Assembly: GCA_010909165.1 (NCBI GenBank) | Contig: MU008176.1 | Span: forward strand, 915,856-979,855 | Direction: 5' to 3' | Length of the DNA: 64,000 nt | DNA from: Anthoceros angustus | Lineage: Eukaryota > Streptophyta > Anthocerotopsida > Anthocerotales > Anthocerotaceae | In this document: piece by piece, positions 1 through 12,842 of the stretch | Numbering within the stretch: the stretch's first letter is position 1 | Layout of the letters: the number at the start of each line of letters is the position of its first letter | Notes under the pieces: generated by a model | What the model saw: the letters and a program-made list of their open reading frames with translations, nothing else | Told to the model about the DNA's origin: nothing | The model's database searches: none | Program-made: the position numbers and the translations under genes

Positions 1-954
1 CTACCTACGTGGAACCAGAAGACAAGCAGTGTTAATGGACAGCCAAAATGATGCTTAGATTTCGAGGGAAGAAGAAGAATTCTACAACTTTGGGCACACT
101 TTGCCTACAAGGTGGCAACCCAATCGGGACCTGCCACCCATCTCGCCTGCAAGGTGAGGTGGCTAGAAGCTCTATGTGTGTGGTACACACCGGGACCGTG
201 CCGCCACCCATGGTGCCCTCATATAGGGCAAGCACACAACCTAGGGCCTTCCGGATAATGCCACTTTACGGTCACATGCGACGTTATAGCTGAGTTTTCA
301 AATCAACATTGCCTACATATCTTTGTATATAGATAAAGTTAAATTTGGTTCTATAATACCTACCTAGAATCTTTAAAATAGAATCGAAATACCTCTAGAT
401 ATCCAATGGGGCTTAGTTGGGGAGTATGACATAAGATATGGATACGCATGTCACATGATAGATCAATTTCTATATCTAGAAATTTATTCATCGTGATAAA
501 TATATCAATAATATCGATAGGCGTATGATAGGGCATTTTGAACCAAGACATATAGAATGTTTCTAGCTAACTTCTTGGTCACCAATGAAGAGGGACGTTC
601 TAGACTCTCTCGGTATTCTTCTACTGACGCCTTGGTGTTAGTTCTTCAAGCACGACCATCTAATATCATAATTGTAAAGCCCAAGGAATGATGTAGCCAA
701 CCAAGCTAGTATAGGAAATGAGGTCGTGGTATCCAAGAAATTAAGGATCCATCCTCGGATCATGGTATTTCCATCATGGTTTAATTGTATAATGATGTAT
801 TTGTTGGTATGATGTATGCCACCACCCATGGCACGAAATGAAGGATATCTATCCTTGGATCATGATCTTTCTATCAAGGATTAATTGTATTAGCGATTTG
901 TCATGTCCCATACCTTAAGAAAGGGCCATCCTTGGCCTTGAACTATCTTCCTTA

Positions 955-1290
955 TGCTTCTACAATCCAAGGATTCCGAGGATGTCCTTGGTCTTCAAAT
1001 CTCTTCTACAATCCAAGGATTAATTATGAGGATGTCCTTGGTCTTGAAATCTCTTCTACAATCCAAGGATTAATTATGAGGATGTGCTTGGTCTTGAAAT
1101 CTCTTCTACAATCCAAGGATTAATTATGAGGATGTCCTTGGTCTTCTCTTCTACAATCCAAGGATTAATTATGAGGATGTCCTTGGTCTTCGATATCTCT
1201 TCTACAATCCAAGGATTTTGAGGATGTCCTTAGTCTTCAAATTTCTTCTACAATCCAAGGATTAATTGAGGATGTTCTTGGTCTTCAAAT
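955..1290. repeat. 50-bp minisatellite, unit 1
   Basis: About seven tandem copies of a 50-bp motif containing TCTTCTACAATCCAAGGATT and GAGGATGTCCTTGGTCTT. Each copy contains the inverted pair CCAAGGA ... TCCTTGG with a ~15-nt loop. The period is not a multiple of three, so the short open frames across it change every copy and are not evidence of a protein. Confidence 0.9.
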
Positions 1291-1370
1291 ATGAAACAAA
1301 CTTTTGCCGCAACTATATATGCCGGTGACATGATACACTAATTCCAATAAAAAAAAAAGCAGAAGTGTTG

Positions 1371-1953
1371 ATGCCATGGAACGTGGAGCATCAATAACTC
1401 GACATCGGGGCGTCTAAAGGGGTCTAAAACAAGAAGACACTTGCCGCGGAAGGCATTGCGATGTGACCCAAAATGACAAATCACAAGGAATATTTGAGTC
1501 GAGGATCCGTGGACAATATGCCATGGACGCGGGCTCGAGCAAAGAAGGCAAGGAGCAAGTCCGCAAGTCCAAGTCCAGCTAATTCAAGTGATGAAGAAGG
1601 TCATACAACAAACCCCAAAAGTGAGGAAAGAAGTGCCACAACAAGCCCCGATGATTGATGGGAGGAAATGCCACAACAAGCCCTCGTAATTGATGGTGAC
1701 GAAAAGCCACAAGAACCCTTAGTGATCGACAATGACAAGCTGTGATAAGTTGGAAGAAATGACAAGATTGATCCATACCGACCTTTGTCCTCCTCCAAAT
1801 CCCCAATGGTTGGCGGTGGTGGCGACTACGACAAATTAGAAGAAATGACGAGATGGATCGATATTGACCTTTGTCCTCCTCATGACTATTTTTTTGGGCA
1901 ATGACTATGCAATCTTTGAGTCGAGGATGGAGAAAGACCAAGAGGAGAAATAG
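1371..1953 (+). pseudogene. AT-hook family frame, array copy 1 (broken)
   Basis: Read with frame changes, this segment parallels the 468-aa AT-hook protein at 48,657 from about its residue 240 to its end. It starts near ATG 1376 (MERGAS, matching MQLGES), passes an AT-hook (RHRG-RLKGSK), a TRAR patch (PWTRARAKKARSK), a KVRKEVPQQ stretch matching EVRKNMSQQ, and the C-terminal box (LEEMTRWIDIDLCPPHDY, then NDYAIFES) before TAG. An acidic VIDGDEKPQEPLVIDND insert is new. Breaks include short G and A runs in the AT-hook and a seven-T run in the C-terminal box. I call it a pseudogene, but several breaks are homopolymer length differences that could be consensus errors. Confidence 0.65.
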
Positions 1954-1974
1954 GTATAGAAGTAGGAAAGTAAA

Positions 1975-1991
1975 ATTGAGACGGTCTCAAT
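1975..1991. other. 17-bp palindrome after the AT-hook frame (in all six units)
   Basis: ATTGAGAC-G-GTCTCAAT, with 8-bp perfect arms, begins 22 nt after the stop codon. It is conserved in every unit (for example 20379-20395 in unit 6). The array's right-hand break falls 14 nt beyond the last one. Confidence 0.8.
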
Positions 1992-2364
1992 TATGTGTAT
2001 TGAGATATTACAAAATGTACTAAGAGTTTATTGTAAATAGTAAAATACAAACATAGTAGAAGGTTGGAAGGAATCCGAATGAGGCAATAAAAGAACAATA
2101 AACTCCGCCCCAAGGCGCCATCACCGAAGGACTTAAATTCCAGCTTCCCAACCTACATAGCGAGATATAGTGCACGTTGGCGTGAAACACCCTCGCTCTA
2201 CCCTCATGCAATGTGACCTCACGAATGTCGGGGTGAAAGGTGGAACGGGCCACGAGGCCCATGTTGCTGTAGGCTGCTGCGGGCTAGCATCGACGATTGT
2301 AACCCATAGATTGGGCGCCTTTAGGTCATATTTCTCTCTCTTTACATGATTTATTGGATATATC

Positions 2365-3109
2365 ATGGTGAAACAATTTCTTCGGCCCAAGTCGGGCTGC
2401 TCGACCCCTAATTGTAACCCTAAAACCTGTTGTGGTGCTCGCCATTTTTGCTGCCCGCTCCGCCGTGATGCGGGCTCGAATCTACCGTACCGCCATGCCG
2501 CTCCACGGCGTGAGGGGATGGCAGCCATGGTCTCACCCTTGCGCACGCACACCATCTGTAGTCCGACTACATAGCTTGTGTGCAATACTCGGCTGAAGTA
2601 TTTAGTGATTGCCTTGAATGGCCGGAGGAATGGAGTGTAGAATAATGTGCTCCCGCTTTCGCTAGGGGTGGAATGTCTAGGATTTTGTTGCGGTTGGGCA
2701 TAGGAAATGTGCAATGGTAGTGCAATGAGAAAGGAGATACCATTTGTGGGATTTTGTCACCGTATGGTTGTGCTTAAACCGTCTTCTCAATGTGATTGCG
2801 TGCTTGATCGATTCTCACGGACTCCTTGCAATGGTAGCCCTATAGAAAGCGGTTACCGCTCTTCCCGACCTCTTTATGATTTTGGACGACCTTCCAATTG
2901 AGCTCGGTTGATGGCTCCCCTCTCATGTTGCCGCATTGTCATTCGCCTTTGAGCGGGGCGATCGCAAGAGGAGGGTTCTTTGCTATTTAACTTACGTGGC
3001 AATTTATTGTGTGAGGAGCGGGAGTGAGGCAGACCGGTGCCCATCGATTGGATTTTGTACACATAAACTAGGAGAAAAAGTGATACAACAAGATGATCGA
3101 AAGAACTAG
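2365..3109 (+). pseudogene. Unrecognised hydrophobic reading frame, unit 1
   Basis: Unit 1 version of the second coding-like region of the repeat. Combining copies, it begins MVKQFLAQVGLLDPALIVTL, runs through hydrophobic stretches (for example FVTVWLCLNRLLNVIACLID) and a segment RVLCYLTYVAIYCVRSGSE, and ends near KLGDKVIQQDD. In unit 1 the frame is broken several times. I do not recognise the family. The hydrophobic stretches could be membrane segments, but I cannot exclude an open non-coding stretch. Confidence 0.35.
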
Positions 3110-4135
3110 GTGTTGTCCCTTTGTAATCTTGACGAGTTAAGGCAGTTAGCTAGCACAAGTTCAATAATGGACCATGTGGCTAACTATCTTAAGACAAAGT
3201 TGAGAAGGACTTATCAAGATTCCTAGACCGTAGAGGGATATTGTTCAAGATCCTCTACTCTATAGCACCGTGTTTACGATTCATGTGCAATGAAAGATGC
3301 CAAGCCCATGGTCTAACTTAATAGCACCAAAAGGGTATGGAGGTGAAGGGATTTATCAAACGCTAGAAGCGGGCGTACTATTAGAATCTTCTACGAACCC
3401 ATAGATTGCATACTATCGGGCGATCATGCCGATTCTACTCGAAAATGTCTACCACGTGGAACCAGGTACAAAGCAGTGTTAATGGACAGCCAAAATGACG
3501 GTTAGATTTCGAGGAAGAAGAAGAATTCTACAACTTTGGGCACACTTTGCCTACAAGGTGGCAACCCAATCGGGGACACCCATCGCCCCGCAAGGTGAGT
3601 GGCTAGAAGCTCTATGTGTGTGGTACACACCGGGACCGTGCCGCCACCCCATGGTGCCCTCATATAGGGCAAGCACACAACCTAGGGCCTTAGGATAATG
3701 CCACTTACGGTCACATGCGACGTGATAGCTGAGTTTTCAAATCAACATTGCCTACATATCTTTGTATATAGATAAAGTTAAATTTGGTTCTATAATACCT
3801 ACCTAGAATCTTTAAAATAGAATCAGAAATACCTCTAGATATCCAATGGGGCTTAGTTGGGAGTATGACATAAGATATGGATACGCATGTCACATGATAG
3901 ATCGAATTTCTATATCTAGAAATTTATTCATCGGGATAAATATATCAATAATATCGTATAGGCGTATGATAGGGCATTTTGAACCAAGACATATAGAATG
4001 TTTCTAGCTAACTTCTTGGTCACCAATGAAGAGGGACGTTCTAGACTCTCTCTCGGTATTCTTCTGACGCCTTGGTGTTAGTTCTTCAAGCACGACCATC
4101 TAATATCATAATTGTAAAGCCCAAGGAATGACAGT

Positions 4136-4752
4136 GTAGCCAAATAGCTCATTAGAGTTAGCCCGGCTAATCTCCCTTGGCCAAGCTTCCTCTAGAGGTC
4201 CCCTAGGCTAATCTCCCTTGGCCAAGGGCCCTCGAGAGGTCCCCTTGGCTAATCTCCCTTGGCCAAGGGCCCTCTAGAGGTCCTCATCACCTCGGTATAG
4301 ATAAGACTTCCCACTAAAGTCTTCATTCCCCTCCTATATTTTGGTGAATAATCTAATTAGAATAGGAATTAAAGAATCACAAAAACTTATAAACAATTAT
4401 CCATAAGGATAAGTTTTCCTAATAAGGATAATAGTATACAACCGAAAACAAAATCAATAATCAACCATAAACACACTACTGGCGATGACATGTAGAGTGA
4501 TGTTACCCACATCAATATTGAGCTTTTCATCTTATTGATCACTTTCGCCCATAATTGTATGGCACCAAAAGGGTAAAATTATGCTTCCATCAAACCTATA
4601 GCAAAGCTACTATCTATGCAAGCTGAGCTTTTCATCTTAATGATCACTTTCGCCCTTAATTCTATGGCACCAAAAGGGTATGGAGGCTGAAGGGATTCAT
4701 CAAACCTAGGAGCAGACCTACTACAAGAATCTTCTACAAACCCATAGATTGC
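4136..4752. repeat. Insertion from a diverged relative of the array unit
   Basis: About 620 bp found only in unit 2. Its right part (from ~4620) aligns with the unit segment normally seen at ~3320-3415, the block around CACCAAAAGGGTATGGAGG, but is more diverged than any other copy. A shorter echo of the same block lies at ~4530-4590. The join to normal sequence falls at the shared GATTGCATA. This looks like recombination with a diverged unit outside the window, not a transposon; no terminal inverted repeats or target duplication were seen. Confidence 0.7.
4165..4288. repeat. Three tandem ~41-bp repeats
   Basis: Three imperfect copies, each starting GCTAATCTCCCTTGGCCAAG and ending near CTAGAGGTCCCC, inside the unit-2 insertion. 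They occur nowhere else in the window. Confidence 0.85.
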
Positions 4753-5386
4753 ATATAGATAAAGTTAAATTTGGTTCTATAATACCTACCTAGAATCTTT
4801 AAAATAGAATCGAAATACCTCTAGATATCCAATGGGGCTTAGTTGGGAGTATGACATAAGATATGGATACGCATGTCACATGATAGATCAATTTCTATAT
4901 CTAGAAATTTATTCATCGTGATAAATATATCAATAATATCGTATAGGCGTATGATAGGGCATTTTGAACCGACATATAGAATGTTTCTAGCTAACTTCTT
5001 GGTCACCAATGAAGAGGGACGTTCTAGACTCTCTCTCGGTATTCTTCTACTGAACGCCTTGGTGTTAGTTCTTCAAGCACGACCATCTAATATCATAATT
5101 GTAAAGCCCAAGGAATGACAGTAGCCAACCAAGCTAGTATAGGAAATGAGGTCGTGGTATCCAAGAAATTAAGGATCCATCCTCGGATCATGGTATTTCC
5201 ATCATGGTTTAATTGTATAATGATGTATTTGTTGGTATGATGTATGCCACCACCCCATGGCACGAAATGAAGGATATCTATCCTTGGATCATGATCTTTC
5301 TATCAAGGATTAATTGTATTAGCGATTTGTCATGTCCCATACCTTAAGAAAGGGCCATCCTTGGCCTTGAACTATCTTCCTTATGC

Positions 5387-5772
5387 TTCTACAATCCAAG
5401 GATTCCAAGGATGTCTTTGGTTTTGAAATCTTTCCTGCAATCCAAGGATTCCGAGGATGTCCTTGGTCTTCAAATCTCTTCTACAATCCAAGGATTAATT
5501 ATGAGGATGTCCTTGGTCTTGAAATCTCTTCTACAATCCAAGGATTAATTATGAGGATGTGCTTGGTCTTGAAATCTCTTCTACAATCCAAGGATTAATT
5601 ATGAGGATGTCCTTGGTCTTGAAATCTCTTCTACAATCCAAGGATTAATTATGAGGATGTCCTTGGTCTTCGATATCTCTTCTACAATCCAAGGATTTTG
5701 AGGATGTCCTTAGTCTTGAAATTTCTTCTACAATCCAAGGATTAATTCCGAGGATGTTCTTGGTCTTCAAAT
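5387..5772. repeat. 50-bp minisatellite, unit 2
   Basis: One motif longer than in unit 1: an extra variant copy (GATGTCTTTGGTTTTGAAAT) lies near the start at ~5405-5440. Confidence 0.9.
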
Positions 5773-5849
5773 ATGGCGAAACTTTTGCAACTATATATGC
5801 CGGTGACATGATACACTAATTCCAATAAAAAAAATGGAAAGAAGTGTTG

Positions 5850-6409
5850 ATGCCATGGAACGTGGAGCATCAATAACTCGACATCGGGGCGTCTAAAGGG
5901 GTCTAAAACAAGAAGACACTTGCGGAAGCTGCGGTAACCCAAAATGACAAATCACAAGGAATATTTGAGTCGGGATCCGTGGACAATATGCCATGGACGC
6001 GGCTCGAGCAAAGAAGGCAAGGAGCAAGTCCAAGTCCAGCTAATTCAAGTGATGAAGAAGGTCATACAACAAACCCCAAAAGTGAGGAAAGAAGTGCCAC
6101 AACAAGCCCCGTGATTGATGGGGAGGAAATGCCACAACAAGCCCTCGTAATTGATGGTGACGAAAAGCCACAAGAACCCTTAGTGATCGACAATGACAAG
6201 CGTGATAAGTTGGAAGAAATGACAAGATTGATCCATACCGACCTTTGTCCTCCTCCAAATCCCCAATGGTTGGTGGTGGCGACTACGACAAATTAGAAGA
6301 AATGACGAGATGGATCGATATTGACCTTTGTCCTCCTCATGACTATTTTTTGGGCAATGACTATGCAATCTTTGAGTCGAGGATGGAGAAAGACCAAGAG
6401 GAGAAATAG
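5850..6409 (+). pseudogene. AT-hook family frame, array copy 2
   Basis: The longest uninterrupted piece of the family in the array: an open stretch from ~5979 to 6296 covers the TRAR-like region, the acidic insert and a first LEEMTRLIHTDLCPPPN box. A second box (EEMTRWIDIDLCPPHDYF) is then read in another frame to the stop at 6407-6409. The two consecutive C-terminal boxes show that the box itself was duplicated in this branch of the family. Confidence 0.65.
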
Positions 6410-6847
6410 GTATAGAAGTAGGAAAGTAAAATTGAGACGGTCTCAATTATGTGTATTGAGATATTACAAAATGTACTAAGAGTTTATTGTAAATAGTAAA
6501 ATACAAACATAGTAGAAGGTTGGAAGGAATCCAATGAGGCAATAAAAGAACAATAAACTCCGCCCCAAGCATGACTTCATGAAGGACTTAAATTCCAGCC
6601 AGCTTCCCCAACCTACAGCATAAATGCGAGATATAGTGCACGTTGGCGTTGGCGTGAAACACCCTCGCTCTACCCTCATGCAATGTGACCTCACGTGTCG
6701 CTGGGGTGAAAGGTGGAACGGCCACGCGAGGCCCATGTTCTTTGTAGTGCTGCCGAGGCGTGCTAGCATCGACGATTGTAACCCCATAGATTGGGCGCCA
6801 CCTTTAGGTCATATTTCTCTCTCTTTACATGATTTATTGGATATATC

Positions 6848-7601
6848 ATGGTGAAACAATTTCTTCGGCCCAAGTCGGGCTGCTCGACCCGGCCCTAATT
6901 GTAACCCTAAAACCTGTTGTGGTGCTCGCCATTTTTGCTGCCGCTCCGCCTGCCCAGTGAGCTCGAATCTACCGTACCGCCATGCGCTCCACGGCGTGAG
7001 GGGATGGCAGCCATGGTCTCACCCTTGCTGCCCGGTCACGACCATCGTAGTCCGACTACATAGCTTGTGTGCAATACTGAAGTATTTAGTGATTGCCTTG
7101 AATGGCGGAGGAATGGAGTGTAGAATAATGTGCTCCGCTTTCGCTAGGGGTGCTGGAATGTCTAGGATTTTGTTGCGGTTGGGCATAGGAAATGTGTGCG
7201 ATGGTAGTGCAATGAGAAAGGAGATACCATTTGTGGGATTTTGTCACCGGTATGGTTGTGCTTAAACCGCCTTCTCAATGTGATTGCGTGCTTGATCGAT
7301 TCTCACGGACTCCTTGCAATGGTAGCCCTATAGAAAGCAGTTACCTTGCTCTTCCCGACCTCTTTATGATTTTGGACGACCTTCCAATTGAGCTCAGTTG
7401 ATGGCTCCCCTCTCATGTTCTTTGCCGCATTGTCATTCGTCTTTGAGCGGGGCGATGCAAAGAGGAGGGTTCTTTGCTATTTAACTTACGTGGCAATTTA
7501 TTGTGTGAGGAGCGGGAGTGAGGCGGCACGGTGCCCATCAGTTGGATTTTGTACACATAAACTAGGAGAAAAGTGATACAACAAGATGGTGAAAGAACTA
7601 G
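6848..7601 (+). pseudogene. Unrecognised hydrophobic reading frame, unit 2
   Basis: Open from 6957 to 7265 (through GMSRILLRLGIGNVCDGSAM) and again from 7388 to 7576 (through SPLMFFAALSFVFERGDAKR), with a frame change between. These are the longest open pieces of this region in the array. Confidence 0.35.
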
Positions 7602-8906
7602 GTGTTGTCCCTTTGTAATCTTGGGCGAGTTAAGGCAGTTAGCTAGCACAAGTTCAATAATGGACCATGTGCTAGCTAACTATCTTTAAGACAAAGTTGA
7701 GAAGGACTTATCAAGATTCCTAGACCGTAGAGGGATATTGTTCAAGATCCTCTACTCTATAGCACCGTGTTTACGATTCATGTGCAATGAAAGATGCCAA
7801 GCAGTTCCATGGTCTAACTTAATAGCACCAAAAGGGTATGGAGGTCAAGGATTTATCAAACGCTAGAAGCGGGCGTACTATTAGAATCTTCTACGAACCC
7901 ATAGATTGCATACTATCGAGCGGATCGCCTGTCGATTCTACTCGAAAATGTCTACCTACGTGGAACCAGCGGTACAAGCAGTGTTAATGGACAGCCAAAA
8001 TGGCTTAGATTTCGAGGGAAGAAGAAGAATTCTACAACTTTGGGCACACTTTGCCTACAAGGTGGCAACCCAATCGGGACCTGCCACCCCATCGCCCAAG
8101 GTGAGGTGGCTAGAAGCTCTATGTGTGTGGTACACACCGGGACCGTCGCCACCCCATGGTGCCCTCATATAGGGCAAGCACACAACCTAGGGCCTTCCGG
8201 ATAATGCCACTTTACGGTCACATGCGACGTGATAGCTGAGTTTTCAAATCAACATTGCCTACATATCTTTGTATATAGATAAAGTTAAATTTGGTTCTAT
8301 AATACCTACCTAGAATCTTTAAAATAGAATCGAAATACCTCTAGATATCCAATGGGGCTTAGTTGGGGAGTATGACATAAGATATGGATACGCATGTCAC
8401 ATGATAGATCAATTTCTATATCTAGAAATTTATTCATCGTGATAAATATATCAATAATATCGATAGGCGTATGATAGGGCATTTTGAACCAAGACATATA
8501 GAATGTTTCTAGCTAACTTCTTGGTCACCAATGAAGAGGGACGTTCTAGACTCTCTCGGTATTCTTCTACAACGCCTTGGTGTTAGTTCTTCAAGCACGA
8601 CCATCTAATATCATAATTGTAAAGCCCAAGGAATGACAGTAGCCAACCAAGCTAGTATAGGAAATGAGGTCGTGGTATCCAAGAAATTAAGGATCCATCC
8701 TCGGATCATGGTATTTCCATCATGGTTTAATTGTATAATGATGTATTTGTTGGTATGATGTATGCCACCACCCCATGGCACGAAATGAAGGATATCTATC
8801 CTTGGATCATGATCTTTCTATCAAGGATTAATTGTATTAGCGATTTGTCATGTCCCATACCTTAAGAAAGGGCCATCCTTGGCCTTGAACTATCTTCCTT
8901 ATGCTT

Positions 8907-9245
8907 CTACAATCCAAGGATTCCGAGGATGTCCTTGGTCTTCAAATCTCTTCTACAATCCAAGGATTAATTATGAGGATGTCCTTGGTCTTGAAATCTC
9001 TTCTACAATCCAAGGATTAATTATGAGGATGTGCTTGGTCTTGAAATCTCTTCTACAATCCAAGGATTAATTATGAGGATGTCCTTGGTCTTGAAATCTC
9101 TTCTACAATCCAAGGATTAATTATGAGGATGTCCTTGGTCTTGATATCTCTTCTACAATCCAAGGATTTTGAGGATGTCCTTAGTCTTGAAATTTCTTCT
9201 ACAATCCAAGGATTAATTCCGAGGATGTTCTTGGTCTTGAAATAT
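8907..9245. repeat. 50-bp minisatellite, unit 3
   Basis: Same motif order as unit 1. All internal copies read CTTGAAATC or CTTGATATC, without the extra C seen in some copies of units 1, 2, 5 and 6. Confidence 0.9.
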
Positions 9246-9329
9246 GAAACTGAAACTTTTGCCGCAACTATATATGCCGGTGACATGATACACTAATTCC
9301 AATAAAAAAAAGCGTGGAAAGAAGTGTTG

Positions 9330-9906
9330 ATGCCATGGGCGTGGAGCATCAATAACTCGACATCGGGGGCGTCTAAAGGGGTCTAAAACAAGAAGACACT
9401 TGCCGCGGAAGGCATTGCGATGTGACCCAAAATGACAAATCACAAGGAATATTTGAGTCGGGATCCGTGGACAATATGCCATGGACGCGGGCTCGAGCAA
9501 AGAAGGCAAGGAGCAAGTCCGCAAGTCCAAGTCCAGCTAATTCAAGTGATGAAGAAGGTCATACAACAAACCCCAAAAGTGAGGAAAGAAGTGCCACAAG
9601 CCCCGGTGATTGATGGGAGGAAATGCCACAACAAGCCCTCGTAATTGATGGTGACGAAAAGCCACAAGAACCCTTAGTGATCGACAATGACAAGCTGATA
9701 AGTTGGAAGAAATGACAAGATTGATCCATACCGACCTTTGTCCTCCTCCAAATCCCCAATGGTTGACGGTGGTGACGACTACGACAAATTAGAAGAAATG
9801 ACGAGATGGATCGATATTGACCTTTGTCCTCCTCATGACTATTTTTTTGGGCAATGACTATGCAATCTTTGAGTCGAGGATGGAGAAAGACCAAGAGGAG
9901 AAATAG
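9330..9906 (+). pseudogene. AT-hook family frame, array copy 3
   Basis: The five-G run at ~9365 keeps the AT-hook (RHRGRLKGSK) in frame. The frame is then lost at an A run just downstream (TCTAAAACAAG, against TCCAAAAATAAG in the intact gene) and again at the seven-T run. Confidence 0.6.
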
Positions 9907-10348
9907 GTATAGAAGTAGGAAAGTAAAATTGAGACGGTCTCAATTATGTGTATTGAGATATTACAAAATGTACTAAGAGTTTATTGTAAATAGTAAAATA
10001 CAAACATAGTAGAAGGTTGGAAGGAATCCGAATGAGGCAATAAAAGAACAATAAACTCCGCCCCAAGGCGCCATCACTCATAAGGACTTAAATTCCAGCC
10101 AGCTTCCCCAACCTACAGCGCATAAATGCGAGATATAGTGCACGTTGGCGTTGGCGTAGAAACACCCTCGCTCTACCCTCATGCAATGTGACCTCACGTA
10201 ATCGCGGGGTGAAAGGTGGAACGGGCCACGCGAGGCCCATGTTCTTTTGTAGTGCTGCCAGGCGCGCTAGCATCGACGATTGTAACCCCATAGATTGGGC
10301 GCCTTTAGGTCATATTTCTCTCTCTTTACATGATTTATTGGATATATC

Positions 10349-11096
10349 ATGGTGAAACAATTTCTTGCCCAAGTCGGGCTGCTCGACCCGGCCCTAATTG
10401 TAACCCTAAAACCTGTTGTGGTGCTCGCCATTTTTGCTGCCCGCTCCGCCGCGGTGCGGAGCTCGAATCTACCGTACCCGCCATGCCGCTCCACGGCGTG
10501 AGGGGATGGCAGCCATGGTCTCACCCTTGCGCTGCTGTCACGACCATCTGTAGTCCGACTACATAGCTTGTGTGCAATACTCGGCTGAAGTATTTAGTGA
10601 TTGCCTTGAATGGCCGGAGGAATGGAGTGTAGAATAATGTGCTCCGCTTTCGCTAGGGTGCTGGAATGTCTAGGATTTTGTTGCGGTTGGGCATAGGAAA
10701 TGTGTGCGATGGTAGTGCAATGAGAAAGGAGATACCATTTGTGGGATTTGTCACGGTATGGTTGTGCTTAAACCGTCTTCTCAATGTGATTGCGTGCTTG
10801 ATCGATTCTCACGGACTCCTTGCAATGGTAGCCCTATAGAAAGCGGTTACACGCTCTTCCCGACCTCTTTATGATTTTGGACGACCTTCCAATTGAGCTC
10901 GTTGATGGCTCCCCTCTCATGTTCTTTGCCGCATTGTCATTCGTCTTTGGCGGAGATGATCAAGAGGAGGGTTCTTTGCTATTTAACTTACGTGGCAATT
11001 TATTGTGTGAGGAGCGGGAGTGAGGCAGCACCGGTGCCCATCAGTTGGATTTGTACACATAAACTAGGAGACAAAGTGATACAACAAGATGACTGA
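10349..11096 (+). pseudogene. Unrecognised hydrophobic reading frame, unit 3
   Basis: The first ATG frame gives MVKQFLAQVGLL and then stops after the GC-rich stretch at ~10440-10500. The last 200 bases are open to the stop after KVIQQDD. Confidence 0.35.
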
Positions 11097-12421
11097 AAGA
11101 ACTAGGGTGTTGTCCCCTTTGTAATCTTGGACAGGTTAAGACAGTTAGCTAGCACAAGTTCAATAATGGACCATGTGCTGGCTAACTATCTCTAAGACAG
11201 GTTGAGAAGGACTTATCAGTATTCCTAGACCGTAGAGGGATATTGTTCAGTATCCCTCTACTCTATAGCACCGTGTTTACGATTCATGTGCAATGAAAGA
11301 TGCCAAGCGGTTCCATGGTCTAACTTAATAGCACCAAAAGGGTATGGAGGTGAAGGATTTATCAAACGCTAGAAGCGACGTACTATTAGAATCTTCTACG
11401 AACCCATAGATTGCATACTATCGGGGCGATCGCCTGTCGATTCTACTCGAAAATGTCTACCTCGTGGAACCAGGTACAAAGCAGTGTTAATGGACAGCCA
11501 AAATGAGCTTAGATTTCGAGGAAGAAGAAGAATTCTACAACTTTGGGCACACTTTGCCTACAAGGTGGCAACCCAATCGGGACACCACCCCATCGCCCCT
11601 GCAAGGTGAGGTGGCTAGAAGCTCTATGTGTGTGGTACACACCGGGACCGTCTGCCACCCCATGGTGCCCTCATATAGGGCAAGCACACAACCTAGGGCC
11701 TTAGGATAATGCCACTTACGGTCACATGCGACGTGATAGCTGAGTTTTCAAATCAACATTGCCTACATATCTTTGTATATAGATAAAGTTAAATTTGGTT
11801 CTATAATACCTACCTAGAATCTTTAAAATAGAATCGAAATACCTCTAGATATCCAATGGGGCTTAGTTGGGGAGTATGACATAAGATATGGATACGCATG
11901 TCACATGATAGATCGAATTTCTATATCTAGAAATTTATTCATCGGGATAAATATATCAATAATATCGTATAGGCAGTATGATAGGGCATTTTGAACCAGT
12001 ACATATAGAATGTTTCTAGCTAACTTCTTGGTCACCAATGAAGAGGGACGTTCTAGACTCTCTCTCGGGTATTCTTCTACGACGAACGCCTTGGTGTTAG
12101 TTCTTCAAGCACGACCATCTAATATCATAATTGTAAAGCCCAAGGAATGACAGTGTAGCCAACCAAGCTAGTATAGGAAATGAGGTCGTGGTATCCAAGA
12201 AATTAAGGATCCATCCTCGGATCATGGTATTTCCATCATGGTTTAATTGTATAATGATGTATTTGTTGGTATGATGTATGCCACCACCCCATGGCTCGAA
12301 AATGAAGGATATCTATCCTTGGATCATGATCTTTCTATCAAGGATTAATTGTATTAGCGATTTGTCATGTCCCATACCTTAAGAAAGGGCCATCCTTGGC
12401 CTTGAACTATCTTCCTTATGC

Positions 12422-12760
12422 TTCTACAATCCAAGGATTCGAGGATGTCCTTGGTCTTCAAATCTCTTCTACAATCCAAGGATTAATTATGAGGATGTCC
12501 TTGGTCTTGAAATCTCTTCTACAATCCAAGGATTAATTATGAGGATGTGCTTGGTCTTGAAATCTCTTCTACAATCCAAGGATTAATTATGAGGATGTCC
12601 TTGGTCTTCAAATCTCTTCTACAATCCAAGGATTAATTATGAGGATGTCCTTGGTCTTGATATCTCTTCTACAATCCAAGGATTTTGAGGATGTCCTTAG
12701 TCTTCAAATTTCTTCTACAATCCAAGGATTAATTCCGAGGATGTTCTTGGTCTTCAAATA
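12422..12760. repeat. 50-bp minisatellite, unit 4
   Basis: Seven copies in the same order. The last two variants, containing AAGGATTTTGAGGATGTCC and AAGGATTAATTCCGAGG, keep the same relative positions in every unit, so the array moves as part of the larger unit. Confidence 0.9.
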
Positions 12761-12842
12761 TGAAACCGAAACTTTTGCCGCAACTATATATGCGGTGACA
12801 TGATACACTAATTCCAATAAAAAAAAGTGGAAAGAAGTGTTG

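Larger units (their letters stand above)
1..3448. repeat. Array unit 1
   Basis: Canonical-length unit. The first ~250 bases read partly as protein-like sequence (for example GRRRILQLWAHFAYKVATQ in the best copy, at ~8020-8080) but are shifted here. Bases 300-900 are AT-rich and contain short inverted motifs built on AAGGAT/ATCCTT. Confidence 0.85.
3449..7951. repeat. Array unit 2, enlarged to 4.5 kb
   Basis: This unit is ~1 kb longer than the others. The unit is normal to about 4135, is interrupted by foreign sequence to about 4752, and then repeats its own 3768-4130 block at 4753-5118 before continuing normally. Confidence 0.85.
7952..11456. repeat. Array unit 3
   Basis: Canonical unit. 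Its AT-hook block has five G where the other units have four, which restores the frame of the RHRGRLKGSK motif. Confidence 0.85.

Noticed and set aside
955-1290. CRISPR-like look of the 50-bp repeats
   Set aside because: The motifs abut directly with no unique spacers, and this is eukaryotic DNA; it is a minisatellite.
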